Shown: positions 41,872 to 49,719 of the stretch, one piece after another
Numbering within the stretch: position 1 is the first letter of the stretch
How the letters are laid out: each line of letters opens with the position of its first letter
IMG/VR virus record: IMGVR_UViG_3300022602_003287
Coordinates: 1 to 52,555 of that record
Direction: 5' to 3' (one strand)
DNA length: 52,555 bases
Source of the DNA: a virus
Program-made: the position numbers and the translations under genes
The notes under the pieces: model-generated
Databases searched by the model: none
Told to the model about the DNA's origin: nothing
What the model saw: the letters and a program-made list of their open reading frames with translations, nothing else

Positions 41872-42411
41872 CTATAGTTTACTACTGATTTTATCCCAGT
41901 CTATTATCTTCCATTGATTAGCTAGATACTTTTTCTTCTCTGATTGATAATCAAGAGCCCATGCGTGTTCCCACCAGTCTATCAATAATACGATATCTTT
42001 CTTAATCTCGTGATTAGCGATAGTTTTAATAATACCGCTCTTAGATAAGTAGACCCATCCACTGCCTTGTATCTTCATAGCAGTTTCTTCAAAGTCTTTC
42101 TTAAACTTATCCCATGTGTTGAAATGTTTGTTTATGAAATCCTCGCTCGCACCTGAGGGATTATTTCCTGTGCTGTATTCTTTAAACTGTGTAAAGTAGA
42201 TATCGTGTAAGAAAGCACCTGCTTCATTAAAATCAGGATCACCTTCCTTGCTGTTATAACGGTCTACATAGGCCTTATATAGCTTACCGTAATGATATTT
42301 CATAGTATCTTCGCTGATACTAGGATCTAGCGCATCGTGATCATACGGCAACTTTGTCCGTTCTAGGGTCTTTTTTTCACCTTCGTTTAAGGATCTTATG
42401 AAGTTATACAT
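41872..42411 (-). CDS. sodB: Fe/Mn superoxide dismutase
   Basis: 179 residues, slightly short (bacterial SodB about 193). LPYDHDALDPSISEDTMKYH is the classical N-terminal signature. All four metal ligands are placed: H40 in KYHYGK, H69 in FLHDIYF, and D145 and H149 in DWWEHAW. GSGWVYL (116-122) is also conserved. It removes superoxide in the cytoplasm. The choice of iron or manganese cannot be made by eye. It is transcribed from a perfect TATAAATA late box and stands next to sufCD. Confidence 0.93.
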   Translation of the reverse strand: MYNFIRSLNEGEKKTLERTKLPYDHDALDPSISEDTMKYHYGKLYKAYVDRYNSKEGDPDFNEAGAFLHDIYFTQFKEYSTGNNPSGASEDFINKHFNTWDKFKKDFEETAMKIQGSGWVYLSKSGIIKTIANHEIKKDIVLLIDWWEHAWALDYQSEKKKYLANQWKIIDWDKISSKL

Positions 42412-42433
42412 TGATTCTTTTTCTTTATACAGA

Positions 42434-42441
42434 TATTTATA
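42434..42441 (-). promoter_or_regulatory. Perfect T4 late box (TATAAATA) before sod
   Basis: TATAAATATCTG ends 22 nt before the SOD ATG. It lies back to back with the box for the plus-strand gene, forming a divergent control region of 72 nt. Confidence 0.65.
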
Positions 42442-42446
42442 ACCAA

Positions 42447-42476
42447 GTAAATACTTTACTGTTTTTTATAAAGGAA
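42447..42476 (+). promoter_or_regulatory. Late-like box and ribosome-binding site for the H1-like gene
   Basis: GTAAATAC (42447-42454) resembles the late boxes. AAAGGAAT (about 42469-42476) provides the ribosome-binding site 8 nt before the ATG. Confidence 0.4.
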
Positions 42477-42483
42477 TTTAAAA

Positions 42484-42768
42484 ATGGAAATTTTAATCGC
42501 TATAGCTATTATCGTAGCATTTATCGCAGTATGGTTTAGTCGCAAACCAAAAGCATTAGTTGAAGCAGAGCAGGCACCTTACAAGGTGGAAACACCAGTT
42601 GTTGAAGTAGATCAGGCCGCTGTAGTTGCTGCCTCCGAGGCAAGTGCTATTGAGACTGTTAAGAAAACTCGTAAACCACGTACCCCTAAGGCAGAAAAGG
42701 CTCCTGCAAAGAAGCCCGCCGCTAAGAAAGCACCTGCTAAGAAAGTAGCTAAATCAAAGAAGGCTTAA
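42484..42768 (+). CDS. Membrane-anchored histone-H1-like basic protein
   Basis: 94 residues. Residues 1-19 form a single membrane helix (MEILIAIAIIVAFIAVWF) followed by SRK, giving an N-out/C-in anchor. The middle is acidic. The C-terminal 35 residues are Lys/Ala/Pro repeats (PKAEKAPAKKPAAKKAPAKK) like histone H1 and bacterial AlgP/Hc tails. It could tether DNA to the membrane. It is one of two plus-strand genes and its end overlaps uvsE tail-to-tail by 15 nt. Confidence 0.78.
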   Translation: MEILIAIAIIVAFIAVWFSRKPKALVEAEQAPYKVETPVVEVDQAAVVAASEASAIETVKKTRKPRTPKAEKAPAKKPAAKKAPAKKVAKSKKA

Positions 42769-43779
42769 ACTCTTGGCCTGCTTGGCCAGATTAAAACTAG
42801 CTAGATTTTTGCCTTTCGATTCGCACATGATATCGTGTGTGTTTAAAAAGCTCAAAGCCCATTCGTTAACTTTTGTATTCCAATAAAAGTCAGAATGTGC
42901 TCTGAGCTTTTGTTTTTTGTAGCCGTTTTCTAATAGGACTTTGTGATCGGGAACTGAATAAGGGTCGTGCCCTACTAGGTAGTCTTCACGACTAACGCTA
43001 TAATGGAGAGTTGGACGTACACCACGCCAACTATCTAATACCCTTTTAACTCGCTTATCTGAGGCGCTAATATACTCGCCTTCACGAATCCAATGATGAT
43101 GTATATCAAGGACAATAGGAACAAGGTCACTAATGCTAAGACAGTCATCTAATCCCCATGAGTTTTCTTCGTTCTCGATAGTAATACAGTTCCGGGCCTC
43201 AGGCGATAATCTGGTGTATGCTCTGCGTATGCCTTCAGGGCCTTGACGACCTGATATGTGGACGTTGATCTTGAAATCCTGGAATCTCTTCCCATAACCC
43301 ATCCAACGGGCCATGTCTGTATGATATTCAAACTCATCTATGCTCCTATTGACTATATCTGGGGAATCACTCGCAAGTACAGTAAACTGACCAGGGTGAA
43401 AAGAAAGCCGCACGTTGCGACTACGAGCCAACCGGCCCACCTCAGCAAAATGTGTTTCCGCATATCGCTTGACGTCAGGTTGTCTATAAAAGTAAGAATA
43501 AGTAGGCTCAGTGTAAACAGGCAAAATGTCGCTAGAAATGCGAACCATGCGTAAGTGTTCATCTAACCCTCCTACTCGTTCTACTAATAATCGAGTAGAC
43601 TCTATATTTTGTTTCATCACTTCCCATAACTTATCTTCTGATTTGTCGTGATTACGTTTAAGCCAAGCGACAGTAGTGCCACCGGTGTTGTATTTTTTAC
43701 ATTCATCGGTGGCCTTGATACCATCAGTTTGGTGTGGATAATCGATCCACTTGCAGGCGAAGCCTATTTTTTTTGTCAT
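42754..43779 (-). CDS. uvsE: UV damage endonuclease (UvsE/UVDE)
   Basis: 341 residues. The TIM-barrel UVDE signatures are visible: RMVRISSDILP, SFHPGQFTVLAS, INVHISG, ITIENEE and VLDIHHHW. The enzyme nicks DNA 5' of pyrimidine dimers and other lesions, starting repair without photolyase. It overlaps the LPP20-like gene by 4 nt and would be made from the promoter at 45735. A repair enzyme fits a phage of sunlit water. Confidence 0.93.
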   Translation of the reverse strand: MTKKIGFACKWIDYPHQTDGIKATDECKKYNTGGTTVAWLKRNHDKSEDKLWEVMKQNIESTRLLVERVGGLDEHLRMVRISSDILPVYTEPTYSYFYRQPDVKRYAETHFAEVGRLARSRNVRLSFHPGQFTVLASDSPDIVNRSIDEFEYHTDMARWMGYGKRFQDFKINVHISGRQGPEGIRRAYTRLSPEARNCITIENEENSWGLDDCLSISDLVPIVLDIHHHWIREGEYISASDKRVKRVLDSWRGVRPTLHYSVSREDYLVGHDPYSVPDHKVLLENGYKKQKLRAHSDFYWNTKVNEWALSFLNTHDIMCESKGKNLASFNLAKQAKSLSLL

Positions 43780-44372
43780 TGTTTACTTTGTGCTAATACT
43801 TCTTTGGCTGTGTCTTCTAGATTTTTACCAGAAGTTTTTACCTGCGTTTTATTTTGTTTGGCTTGATTATACTGCGCTTCTAGTGCCTTCACATCTTGCT
43901 GACTAATCTTAACCATAACAAATGACCTGTAGTTATTAGCCTCAGGATTATATACAATCATTTTACGATCTAATCCATATGTGCGCAAGACTGTTTCTGC
44001 GATAAAATTCACTATCACGTCTTGATTTTGTACGGTTCCTGTTGGTCGATCTGGACTACCTGATTCATCATATTTAATAGTAGTACGATTATTCATCTCG
44101 CCATTGACCCTATCTGCGATCTTGGCCTTGGCTTTCAGCGTGGCTTTCTTAAGAGCCATTTCCATGCTAGGGCTTACATCTTCAGCTACCGCATAATAAA
44201 ATCCTTGTCTATCCCAAGGAGTAAAGAAACTCTTTGATTCAGTGCCGATATCTGCGTGTTCGAGATACCAATCAGGAACCTGTTTCTCCTTTACATTCTC
44301 AGTTTTAAGAGTGCTCATGCCTGAACAAGCGGCTAATGATGCTACTGCTATGGCCAATAATACTTTCTTCAT
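43776..44372 (-). CDS. LPP20-like lipoprotein
   Basis: 198 residues. Lipobox LAAC (Cys16). The body has a PDWY segment, then ALKKATLKAKAKIADRVNGE and an FVMVKIS end, as in LPP20/LpoB-like lipoproteins. Function in the phage is unknown; the coding region may be host-derived. Four-nt overlap with uvsE. Confidence 0.72.
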   Translation of the reverse strand: MKKVLLAIAVASLAACSGMSTLKTENVKEKQVPDWYLEHADIGTESKSFFTPWDRQGFYYAVAEDVSPSMEMALKKATLKAKAKIADRVNGEMNNRTTIKYDESGSPDRPTGTVQNQDVIVNFIAETVLRTYGLDRKMIVYNPEANNYRSFVMVKISQQDVKALEAQYNQAKQNKTQVKTSGKNLEDTAKEVLAQSKQ

Positions 44373-44494
44373 TTTACTATCTCCTTAGTTTGTTCCTTGA
44401 TAACCTGCACACCTTTATCGGCTATATGAGCTACTCCCCCAAAACCGATAGTAGAAATAATAATACCAAATATAAGACCAATGATGAACTGCAT
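44369..44494 (-). CDS. Short single-pass membrane protein
   Basis: 41 residues: MQFIIGLIFGIIISTIGFGG then an amphipathic helix ending in KEQTKEIVK. AAGGAG lies 8 nt before the ATG and the stop overlaps the next ATG (ATGA). Both support it as a real gene. Role unknown. Confidence 0.65.
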   Translation of the reverse strand: MQFIIGLIFGIIISTIGFGGVAHIADKGVQVIKEQTKEIVK

Positions 44495-44503
44495 ATTGAC
44501 TCC

Positions 44504-45064
44504 TTAAAACTTATCAACAACTACCCATTTAGTGGGCTCTATCTTACAAGCGATTCCTTGATATTGCTGGATGTCTTTGCCAGTCCAGTTTGAATCTAAG
44601 AACCATTTGCATTCTGTACCATTATAAGCAAATCTATTTGGATAGCTAGGATGTGGTCTCAACTGGACTATATCAACTATACTACCCACTTTAGTTACTT
44701 TGATAGGATTTAGTTTTGTGTCATCGTTACAGATTAACACATCTTCACTTATTATTGTACTAGGTTTTACCTTTTGTGTCAAGTCCTTTTTGGCCTGTGT
44801 TACAGCCGCGCCACAGGCTTCTTGTGCTGGGCGATCTCCATCCCAAATGTATTCACCATGAGCCAGATGCCATTGTCCGTCTATCTGTGCTTTGAAGTTA
44901 ACCAAACACTTCTTTTGTCCACTAGTCCAGGGTATAACATCTCGCTGTATCTCTCCGATCTCTGTAATAACTGTTTTGGAGTTATCTATAGATTTACTTT
45001 GTAATACACACTGTTGCGCCAAGACGCCAGCAGGAATCAATGATAATAATATTAGTATCCGCAT
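44504..45064 (-). CDS. Secreted or periplasmic Cys-containing protein
   Basis: 186 residues from MRILILLSL, chosen over an in-frame ATG 15 nt earlier because GTGAGG lies 6 nt upstream. A signal peptide ends around VLA-QQC. The mature part carries about seven cysteines (QQC, KKC, EAC, LIC, TEC, IAC), so several disulfides are likely. No family recognised. Confidence 0.6.
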   Translation of the reverse strand: MRILILLSLIPAGVLAQQCVLQSKSIDNSKTVITEIGEIQRDVIPWTSGQKKCLVNFKAQIDGQWHLAHGEYIWDGDRPAQEACGAAVTQAKKDLTQKVKPSTIISEDVLICNDDTKLNPIKVTKVGSIVDIVQLRPHPSYPNRFAYNGTECKWFLDSNWTGKDIQQYQGIACKIEPTKWVVVDKF

Positions 45065-45384
45065 CTTTGCCTCACCCAAGTTATTTTTTGATTGATAACA
45101 TTTTCCATCCTACCATCTGCGATCATTTCTTTGTTTTCGTAATCTCCAGCGAATGATCCAAGGAATGCCAACTGTAATCTCGCTGTCTTTTCATCACCGG
45201 GCCTGGGTATAAGTCTAGTCAATGCCAGTACCTGTTCATCCTTTTGTTCACAGTTTGGATAAAAAGAATTCAGATCATCGATGTTGATCGGCTGTTTTAT
45301 GGAACTGGCACATCCACTAAACAGGACCGCAAATAGTACGCAGGCGCCAAATTTTAGATTTGATCGCTGATAGCTGTGCTTCAT
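45052..45384 (-). CDS. Small lipoprotein
   Basis: 110 residues with a lipobox LFSGC (Cys25) and two further cysteines. It overlaps the lipoprotein gene before by 68 nt and the next by 13 nt. Same design as that neighbour (both end in RxxCG), so the two may be distant paralogs. Confidence 0.6.
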   Translation of the reverse strand: MKHSYQRSNLKFGACVLFAVLFSGCASSIKQPINIDDLNSFYPNCEQKDEQVLALTRLIPRPGDEKTARLQLAFLGSFAGDYENKEMIADGRMENVINQKITWVRQRCGY

Positions 45385-45565
45385 ACTCGCTCTCTTTCTG
45401 TGTTACGGGTTTACTATTTTTAAGTTGATCTTCAAGGAGAGAGATCCACATTTTACGATTGATGCAGTCGTCGGGGATCTGATTGATTTCGGTTATATCA
45501 GCGGTACGATATACGCTGGCACATCCACTAGCTAGTAGCAGTAGGAGCAGGCTTGTCTTTTTCAA
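45317..45565 (-). CDS. Small lipoprotein, probable TTG start
   Basis: 82 residues if it starts at the TTG before KKTSLLLLLL. An in-frame ATG 51 nt earlier gives 99 residues but puts an unneeded charged stretch before the signal peptide. The lipobox is LASGC. The mature part is polar and helical with a C-terminal TICGPV. It overlaps the AbrB-like gene by 38 nt and the next lipoprotein by 68 nt. Confidence 0.55.
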   Translation of the reverse strand: MKKTSLLLLLLASGCASVYRTADITEINQIPDDCINRKMWISLLEDQLKNSKPVTQKESEYEAQLSAIKSKIWRLRTICGPV

Positions 45566-45728
45566 TTTTCTGAATAGTCCAAGATCTGTCTTTGTTGTCT
45601 GTAAATTCGAGATCATCGCCTTCCTTCCAGCCTTGTAAATCGATTAAATCTTTGGGGAATGGTAGCACGAGATCTCCGTTTTCAGCTTCTTGTACTATCA
45701 CTTCCCAATGTGTTTTTGTGCTCGTCAT
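45528..45728 (-). CDS. AbrB/MazE-like small protein, leaderless
   Basis: 66 residues. VIVQEAENGDLVLPFPKDLI followed by WKEGDDLEF has the strand-loop-strand look of AbrB/MazE-type swapped-hairpin DNA-binding proteins. The ATG stands 6 nt after a perfect TATAAT box, so the transcript starts at the ATG. As first gene of the uvsE operon it might regulate it. The fold call is moderate. Confidence 0.55.
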   Translation of the reverse strand: MTSTKTHWEVIVQEAENGDLVLPFPKDLIDLQGWKEGDDLEFTDNKDRSWTIQKIEKDKPAPTATS

Positions 45729-45734
45729 AGTATT

Positions 45735-45763
45735 ATTATAGCAGGTAAAACCACTCTTGTCAA
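45735..45763 (-). promoter_or_regulatory. Consensus sigma-70 promoter inside the UXS gene end
   Basis: TTGACA (45758-45763), 17 nt, TATAAT (45735-45740). The TGA within TTGACA is the stop codon of the decarboxylase gene. The predicted start is 45728, the A of the next ATG. Confidence 0.85.
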
Positions 45764-46692
45764 ACGATTTTGGAGAAATAATCTATAGTTTTTACCAAAC
45801 CTGCTTCTAGATCTATAGTAGGAGCCCAGTTTAGATATTGCCAGGCTTTGGATATGTCAGGTTTCCTCTGTCTTGGATCGTCTTGAGGCAGTGGCATCTG
45901 TAATATTTGGCTATTAGATCCAGTAGCCGCTATCACTTTTTGGGCCAGTTCCCACATGGTAAACTCTCCAGGATTACCTAGATTGATAGGACCTGTGACC
46001 TCATCTTCCGTAGCCATCATAGCCATGAGCCCGTCTACCATGTCGTCTACATAACAGAAACTACGAGTCTGAGAACCATCTCCATAGATAGTGATATTCT
46101 GTCCCTTCAATGCCTGCACTACGAAGTTACTGACTACTCGTCCATCACCTTCACTCATCTTAGGACCATATGTGTTAAAGATTCGAACTATCTTCGTACG
46201 GACACTATGAACTCGATTGTAATCTGTAAACAGAGTCTCGGCGGCACGTTTTCCTTCATCATAACAACTACGGATACCTATAGGATTTACATTGCCCCAA
46301 TACTCCTCTGGTTGAGGATGCACTTTAGGATCGCCATAAATCTCTGATGTAGACGCTTGTAAAATCTTAGCACCTGTCCTTTTTGCTAACCCTAATAGAT
46401 TATAAGATCCTAATACACTAGTTTTCATAGTCTGTATAGGATCCCATTGATAATAGTAGGGACTTGCTGGACAGGCGAGATTATAGATTTCATCTACCTC
46501 CATATATAGAGGCAAGCATATATCTTGTCTCAACACTTCGAAATTGGTATATTGAAGTAAATGTGCTATATTATCTTTTGAACCTGTGAAATAGTTATCT
46601 ACACAAAGGACATGATGTCCTTGGTTAACTAATCTTTCGCATAAATGACTGCCGATAAATCCGGCTCCGCCTGTTACTATAATCTTTTTCAT
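45760..46692 (-). CDS. UDP-glucuronate decarboxylase (UXS)-like sugar-nucleotide enzyme
   Basis: 310 residues. Rossmann motif [10 protein letters not shown] (8-17), active-site CYDEGKR ([12 protein letters not shown]), [16 protein letters not shown] and the [17 protein letters not shown] elements are those of short-chain UDP-glucuronate decarboxylases. It would convert UDP-glucuronate to UDP-xylose with bound NAD in the cytoplasm. It may alter host surface sugars to exclude rival phages, or glycosylate virion parts. It starts one base after the previous gene's stop (TAATG). Confidence 0.88.
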   Translation of the reverse strand: MKKIIVTGGAGFIGSHLCERLVNQGHHVLCVDNYFTGSKDNIAHLLQYTNFEVLRQDICLPLYMEVDEIYNLACPASPYYYQWDPIQTMKTSVLGSYNLLGLAKRTGAKILQASTSEIYGDPKVHPQPEEYWGNVNPIGIRSCYDEGKRAAETLFTDYNRVHSVRTKIVRIFNTYGPKMSEGDGRVVSNFVVQALKGQNITIYGDGSQTRSFCYVDDMVDGLMAMMATEDEVTGPINLGNPGEFTMWELAQKVIAATGSNSQILQMPLPQDDPRQRKPDISKAWQYLNWAPTIDLEAGLVKTIDYFSKIV

Positions 46693-46832
46693 TATCTTTC
46701 CTCTGGTAATACTACGCCATATTGTTTATATAGCCAAACTATAAAAGGAGTTAGATATTTCTGATCCGGATATGTTTCTATATATACTTGATATGCTGTA
46801 TATATTTTGTCTAACCATTCTTTATCATTCAT
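46692..46832 (-). CDS. Small conserved phage protein
   Basis: 46 residues: [19 protein letters not shown] and on, ending [14 protein letters not shown]. Aromatic-rich helix. The stop overlaps the next ATG (TAATG) and the start lies 3 nt past the QueD stop, which supports a real gene. Function unknown. Confidence 0.6.
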   Translation of the reverse strand: MNDKEWLDKIYTAYQVYIETYPDQKYLTPFIVWLYKQYGVVLPEER

Positions 46833-46835
46833 TGA

Positions 46836-47351
46836 TTAACCTTCGTACGTAGCCGAGTTAGCCCCGTGTTCAAATACTTCAACTGATTTAACTCTTACAG
46901 TTGGATTGATCGGATAGCGCATATCACCAGATTTTAGTAGTTCGGCCATTTTGTCGTAAGCCATCTTGGCAAATAGTTCACAGCCTACACCCTCGACAAT
47001 ACGTAGATCGCATAACGCACCACGCTCGTGAGGAACCTCACTTAAATGATTTTTACTTTCGACATCTACTATCTCGTTCATGTGTTTGAAAAAGTCCAGC
47101 ATAGGATCGTCTTGGGCCACGACTAAAGTATGATCAAACATATAGTCAGCCCACGCTTTGAATTCCTTGAGTCCACCAAAGTCCATACACCAGTTTTTGT
47201 CATCTAATGTATCACATTCAAAGATTAGTTTAATACCAATCGAGTATCCATGTAGTGTTGAGCAGTGGCTATGTGTGGCACGCCATTGTCTAAAACAGCA
47301 TGATAATCCGCGGTCGTTACCGTAAGTTTTTGTTGAGTAAAATTTTGCCAT
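46836..47351 (-). CDS. queD: QueD / 6-pyruvoyl-tetrahydropterin synthase-like enzyme
   Basis: 171 residues. HSHCSTLHGYSIG holds the catalytic Cys and a zinc His, and DHTLVVAQDD the second part. MDFGGLKEFKAW and VEVFEHGANSATY are family features. QueD makes carboxy-tetrahydropterin for queuosine and for 7-deazaguanine DNA changes. No queC, queE or DNA-inserting enzyme is in the window, so the product may feed the host pathway, folate-like cofactors, or genes outside. Its promoter region carries both early and late boxes. Confidence 0.85.
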   Translation of the reverse strand: MAKFYSTKTYGNDRGLSCCFRQWRATHSHCSTLHGYSIGIKLIFECDTLDDKNWCMDFGGLKEFKAWADYMFDHTLVVAQDDPMLDFFKHMNEIVDVESKNHLSEVPHERGALCDLRIVEGVGCELFAKMAYDKMAELLKSGDMRYPINPTVRVKSVEVFEHGANSATYEG

Positions 47352-47383
47352 TGTTATGTCTCCTTGTTAACAATGACATGCAG

Positions 47384-47452
47384 AATTTATATTGCGGGAT
47401 GAATGCCAAAGGCCGCATAATATAATTATACAGATTTAATCTCGTTTGTCAA
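47384..47452 (-). promoter_or_regulatory. Dual promoter region of queD
   Basis: TTGACA (47447-47452), 16 nt, TATAAT (47425-47430). A later late-like box TATAAATT (47384-47391) lies nearer the gene, which has AAGGAG. Between them TGCGG...CCGCA (about 47393-47417) can form a 5-bp hairpin. Early and late transcription are likely. Confidence 0.6.
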
Positions 47453-47768
47453 TAGATTTGATTATTTTTAAATTTGGATGATTTAATCTATCGGAGAGAG
47501 AATTTAGTTGTGTAGATATATTATTAAACGTATCATCGGATTCTTGTATGATGTTTATCAAGGACATGATAGTAAATAGGCTCCAGTGCCACCATGCTAC
47601 ACATGTCACGCATAGGATGATCAATCCTGAAAGGAAAATATTCTGGAAAGAACTGCCTGCCCAAATATAGAATACTCCGGAAATAAGAACGAAAATAGCA
47701 GGTGCTATAACAGAATAGATTTGCCAACTACGGATCTGACTTTTAAGTTTTTTTGTGATTTGGCGCAT
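47436..47768 (-). CDS. Two-helix membrane protein
   Basis: 110 residues. Two hydrophobic helices (about 19-37 and 44-63) are joined by a short loop, then a long amphipathic tail (FNNISTQLNSLSDRLNHPN). No Shine-Dalgarno; instead a 10-bp hairpin ends 5 nt before the ATG. Function unknown. Confidence 0.6.
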   Translation of the reverse strand: MRQITKKLKSQIRSWQIYSVIAPAIFVLISGVFYIWAGSSFQNIFLSGLIILCVTCVAWWHWSLFTIMSLINIIQESDDTFNNISTQLNSLSDRLNHPNLKIIKSIDKRD

Positions 47769-47773
47769 ATAAC

Positions 47774-47798
47774 AGTATAGAGGATGTGCCTCTATACT
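47774..47798 (-). other. Perfect 10-bp hairpin over the start of the membrane-protein gene
   Basis: AGTATAGAGG and CCTCTATACT form a perfect stem with a 5-nt loop. On the minus strand it ends 5 nt before the ATG. No T run follows, so it is not a simple terminator. It could end or process the fibre transcript or control translation. Confidence 0.6.
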
Positions 47799-47837
47799 AT
47801 TATTTAAAGGTCTAGCAACAGCTATTAAGTTATATTG

Positions 47838-48932
47838 TTATTGAGGAACTATAGAACCAAATGGTAACCATTGTCCTGGATTACCACCTACTACACAGAC
47901 CCAACCTATGAAACTATTTGCCTTAGGTTCAGTGTTCCACACTATATCACCTTGTAGGTAGTTACCAGCTGTAGGTGCGCAGTTTCCTACAGCAAATAGT
48001 TTGTTAGCGAACTTTATTTGTCCAGCGACTTCTAGTTGTTCTTGAGGATTCTTAACTCCGATACCAACTGTTCCGTAGGCACGTATAGTTGTATTCTTTG
48101 TTTCGACTCCTAGCGTTATATCACCAGTAGCATGGAATGTAGTACGTACTTGATTATCTGTTACTATTTCTAGACTCTTGGTATTATAAGTTCCTATGTT
48201 ACCAGTGCCATCTGGATTTCCTGTCATGATGAGTTCTATATCATTTAGACTATCGTATACAGTTAGTACACCATTAGCGTCTTGTGTACCAATACTAAAT
48301 CTTTCGCTGAGAGGATTAAAATATACATTATCAGCGATATTCAATGCTCCAGCTACGTTCAGATTCCTAAGGACTCCTACTGTTTGTAGATTACTGTTGA
48401 TAACAGATTTTCCCAATGTATCTTTGGATAGAACGGGCCTAGTATCTATCGAATATGTTTTATCATGTGGGAGATCTATAGTCTCTGTAGAAAAGAATCT
48501 ATCTGGATTAGTAGATAAAATAAACTGTCTGCTTATCGATCCACCGGTCCATAATAATCCAAATCCTAATGCCTCGCCTTCTTGATTAGCAAATTCTAGA
48601 TATTGCTGATCATATTTCCTATGTACATACATTTCTGTAGTGCGTATCTCACTGGCATCAAGTGTTCCGTATACTTTTACATCACCTCTAACAGAGAATC
48701 CATTTAAGGTTTTAGCATTAACAGTATCTACTGTAATAACCCCATCAGTTACAGTTAAGGTTGGTGTCGTAGATTGATCTATAATACCTGTACTAGAAAA
48801 GTTTTTTACGATTCCGCCGGATATTAGATCCCCGCTAAGGTCTCCGGGATGTAGGGCTAGTTGATCTATCGTTATGTTTTCAGGAGCGTCGAAGGTTTTG
48901 ACCATGTTGTAATCCGTATAGTAATTCTGCAT
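47838..48932 (-). CDS. Tail-fibre-like structural protein
   Basis: 364 residues. Beta-rich repeats (VNAKTLNGFSVRGDVKVYGT, LRNLNVAGALNIADNVYF, TTFHATGDITLG, GTVGIGVKNPQEQLEVAGQI) are typical of phage fibres. It ends in a Trp/Cys-containing tip (FIGWVCVVGGNPGQWLPFG). The start at [10 protein letters not shown] overlaps the peptidase gene by 53 nt; MVKTFDAP nine codons later is an alternative. Virion location is inferred. Confidence 0.7.
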   Translation of the reverse strand: MQNYYTDYNMVKTFDAPENITIDQLALHPGDLSGDLISGGIVKNFSSTGIIDQSTTPTLTVTDGVITVDTVNAKTLNGFSVRGDVKVYGTLDASEIRTTEMYVHRKYDQQYLEFANQEGEALGFGLLWTGGSISRQFILSTNPDRFFSTETIDLPHDKTYSIDTRPVLSKDTLGKSVINSNLQTVGVLRNLNVAGALNIADNVYFNPLSERFSIGTQDANGVLTVYDSLNDIELIMTGNPDGTGNIGTYNTKSLEIVTDNQVRTTFHATGDITLGVETKNTTIRAYGTVGIGVKNPQEQLEVAGQIKFANKLFAVGNCAPTAGNYLQGDIVWNTEPKANSFIGWVCVVGGNPGQWLPFGSIVPQ

Positions 48933-49719
48933 CTCTCAGTCGAGTATGCGTATTCTTACTATTTAGCAGGATTACTGCCAGCCTACGTCCTTGATCGTGT
49001 ACAGCCATTATCAGACATCCACCGCTTTTACGTATCCAGCCAGTTTTGCTGATCACTATTTCGGGCATCTTAGGTATTAGATTATTAGTAGTATGGAATG
49101 ATACAAAGTAGCTCTTGCGCTTTCCCTGTAGCTCTATCCTTTTTTCGGAGGTAGTTGATGCTTCCTTGACCAATGGGTAGTTTTCTGCGGCCTTGAGTAA
49201 AGCAACTAGATCATGTGCGGTGCTGGTATTTTCATCTAGTAAACCAGTAGGATCAGCATAATGTGTTTCAGTCATACCTAGCGCAAACGCTTTCATATTC
49301 ATAGATATGATAGCACCTTCTTCTCCTCCCGGATAGTTAATGGCCAGGGTCTTAGCGGCGAGATTATTCGAGCTCATAAGGGCCAAAGTTATTAGGTCAC
49401 CTCGGCTGATCTTGTTATTTCCTATACCACCACTGATACCCTTGATAGATTTTACAGTTATCATCTCATTGAGATCCTGTCCGGCATCTAATACGACCAT
49501 AGCGGTCATTAGTTTAGTGATGCTGGCTATGCTACGGACTTCTCCGCTGGCCTGTTCGGTTATGATCTCTCCGGTATCTAGATCTTGTACCACATAGTTT
49601 GTGGCCAATACGCGATCCTGTGAAACAGAAACCTGCCTAGGCTTTTTAGCGTAGGCAGGAACTGCTAGTAATACTGAAACGATAAGTAGGGTTTTAAATA
49701 CGCTTTTCAACAATGTCAT
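48880..49719 (-). CDS. Periplasmic D-Ala-D-Ala carboxypeptidase/endopeptidase (PBP7-like)
   Basis: 279 residues. Signal peptide 1-24 (cut after AYA). S11-family motifs: SITK (66-69, catalytic Ser66), SSN (116-118) and KTG (225-227). PBP7/PbpG-type enzymes trim or cut peptidoglycan cross-links in the periplasm. Here it may remodel the wall during infection or help lysis. Overlaps ClpP by 26 nt and the fibre gene by 53 nt. Confidence 0.92.
   Translation of the reverse strand: MTLLKSVFKTLLIVSVLLAVPAYAKKPRQVSVSQDRVLATNYVVQDLDTGEIITEQASGEVRSIASITKLMTAMVVLDAGQDLNEMITVKSIKGISGGIGNNKISRGDLITLALMSSNNLAAKTLAINYPGGEEGAIISMNMKAFALGMTETHYADPTGLLDENTSTAHDLVALLKAAENYPLVKEASTTSEKRIELQGKRKSYFVSFHTTNNLIPKMPEIVISKTGWIRKSGGCLIMAVHDQGRRLAVILLNSKNTHTRLRDAELLYGLQHGQNLRRS

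Noticed and set aside
42775-42792. Inverted repeat TGGCC...GGCCA at the tail-to-tail junction
   Set aside because: Only 5 bp, inside the uvsE coding end; too weak to call a terminator.
47384-47430. preQ1 riboswitch before the QueD-like gene
   Set aside because: The short hairpin lacks the conserved preQ1 pairing and A-rich tail; early and late boxes explain the gap better.
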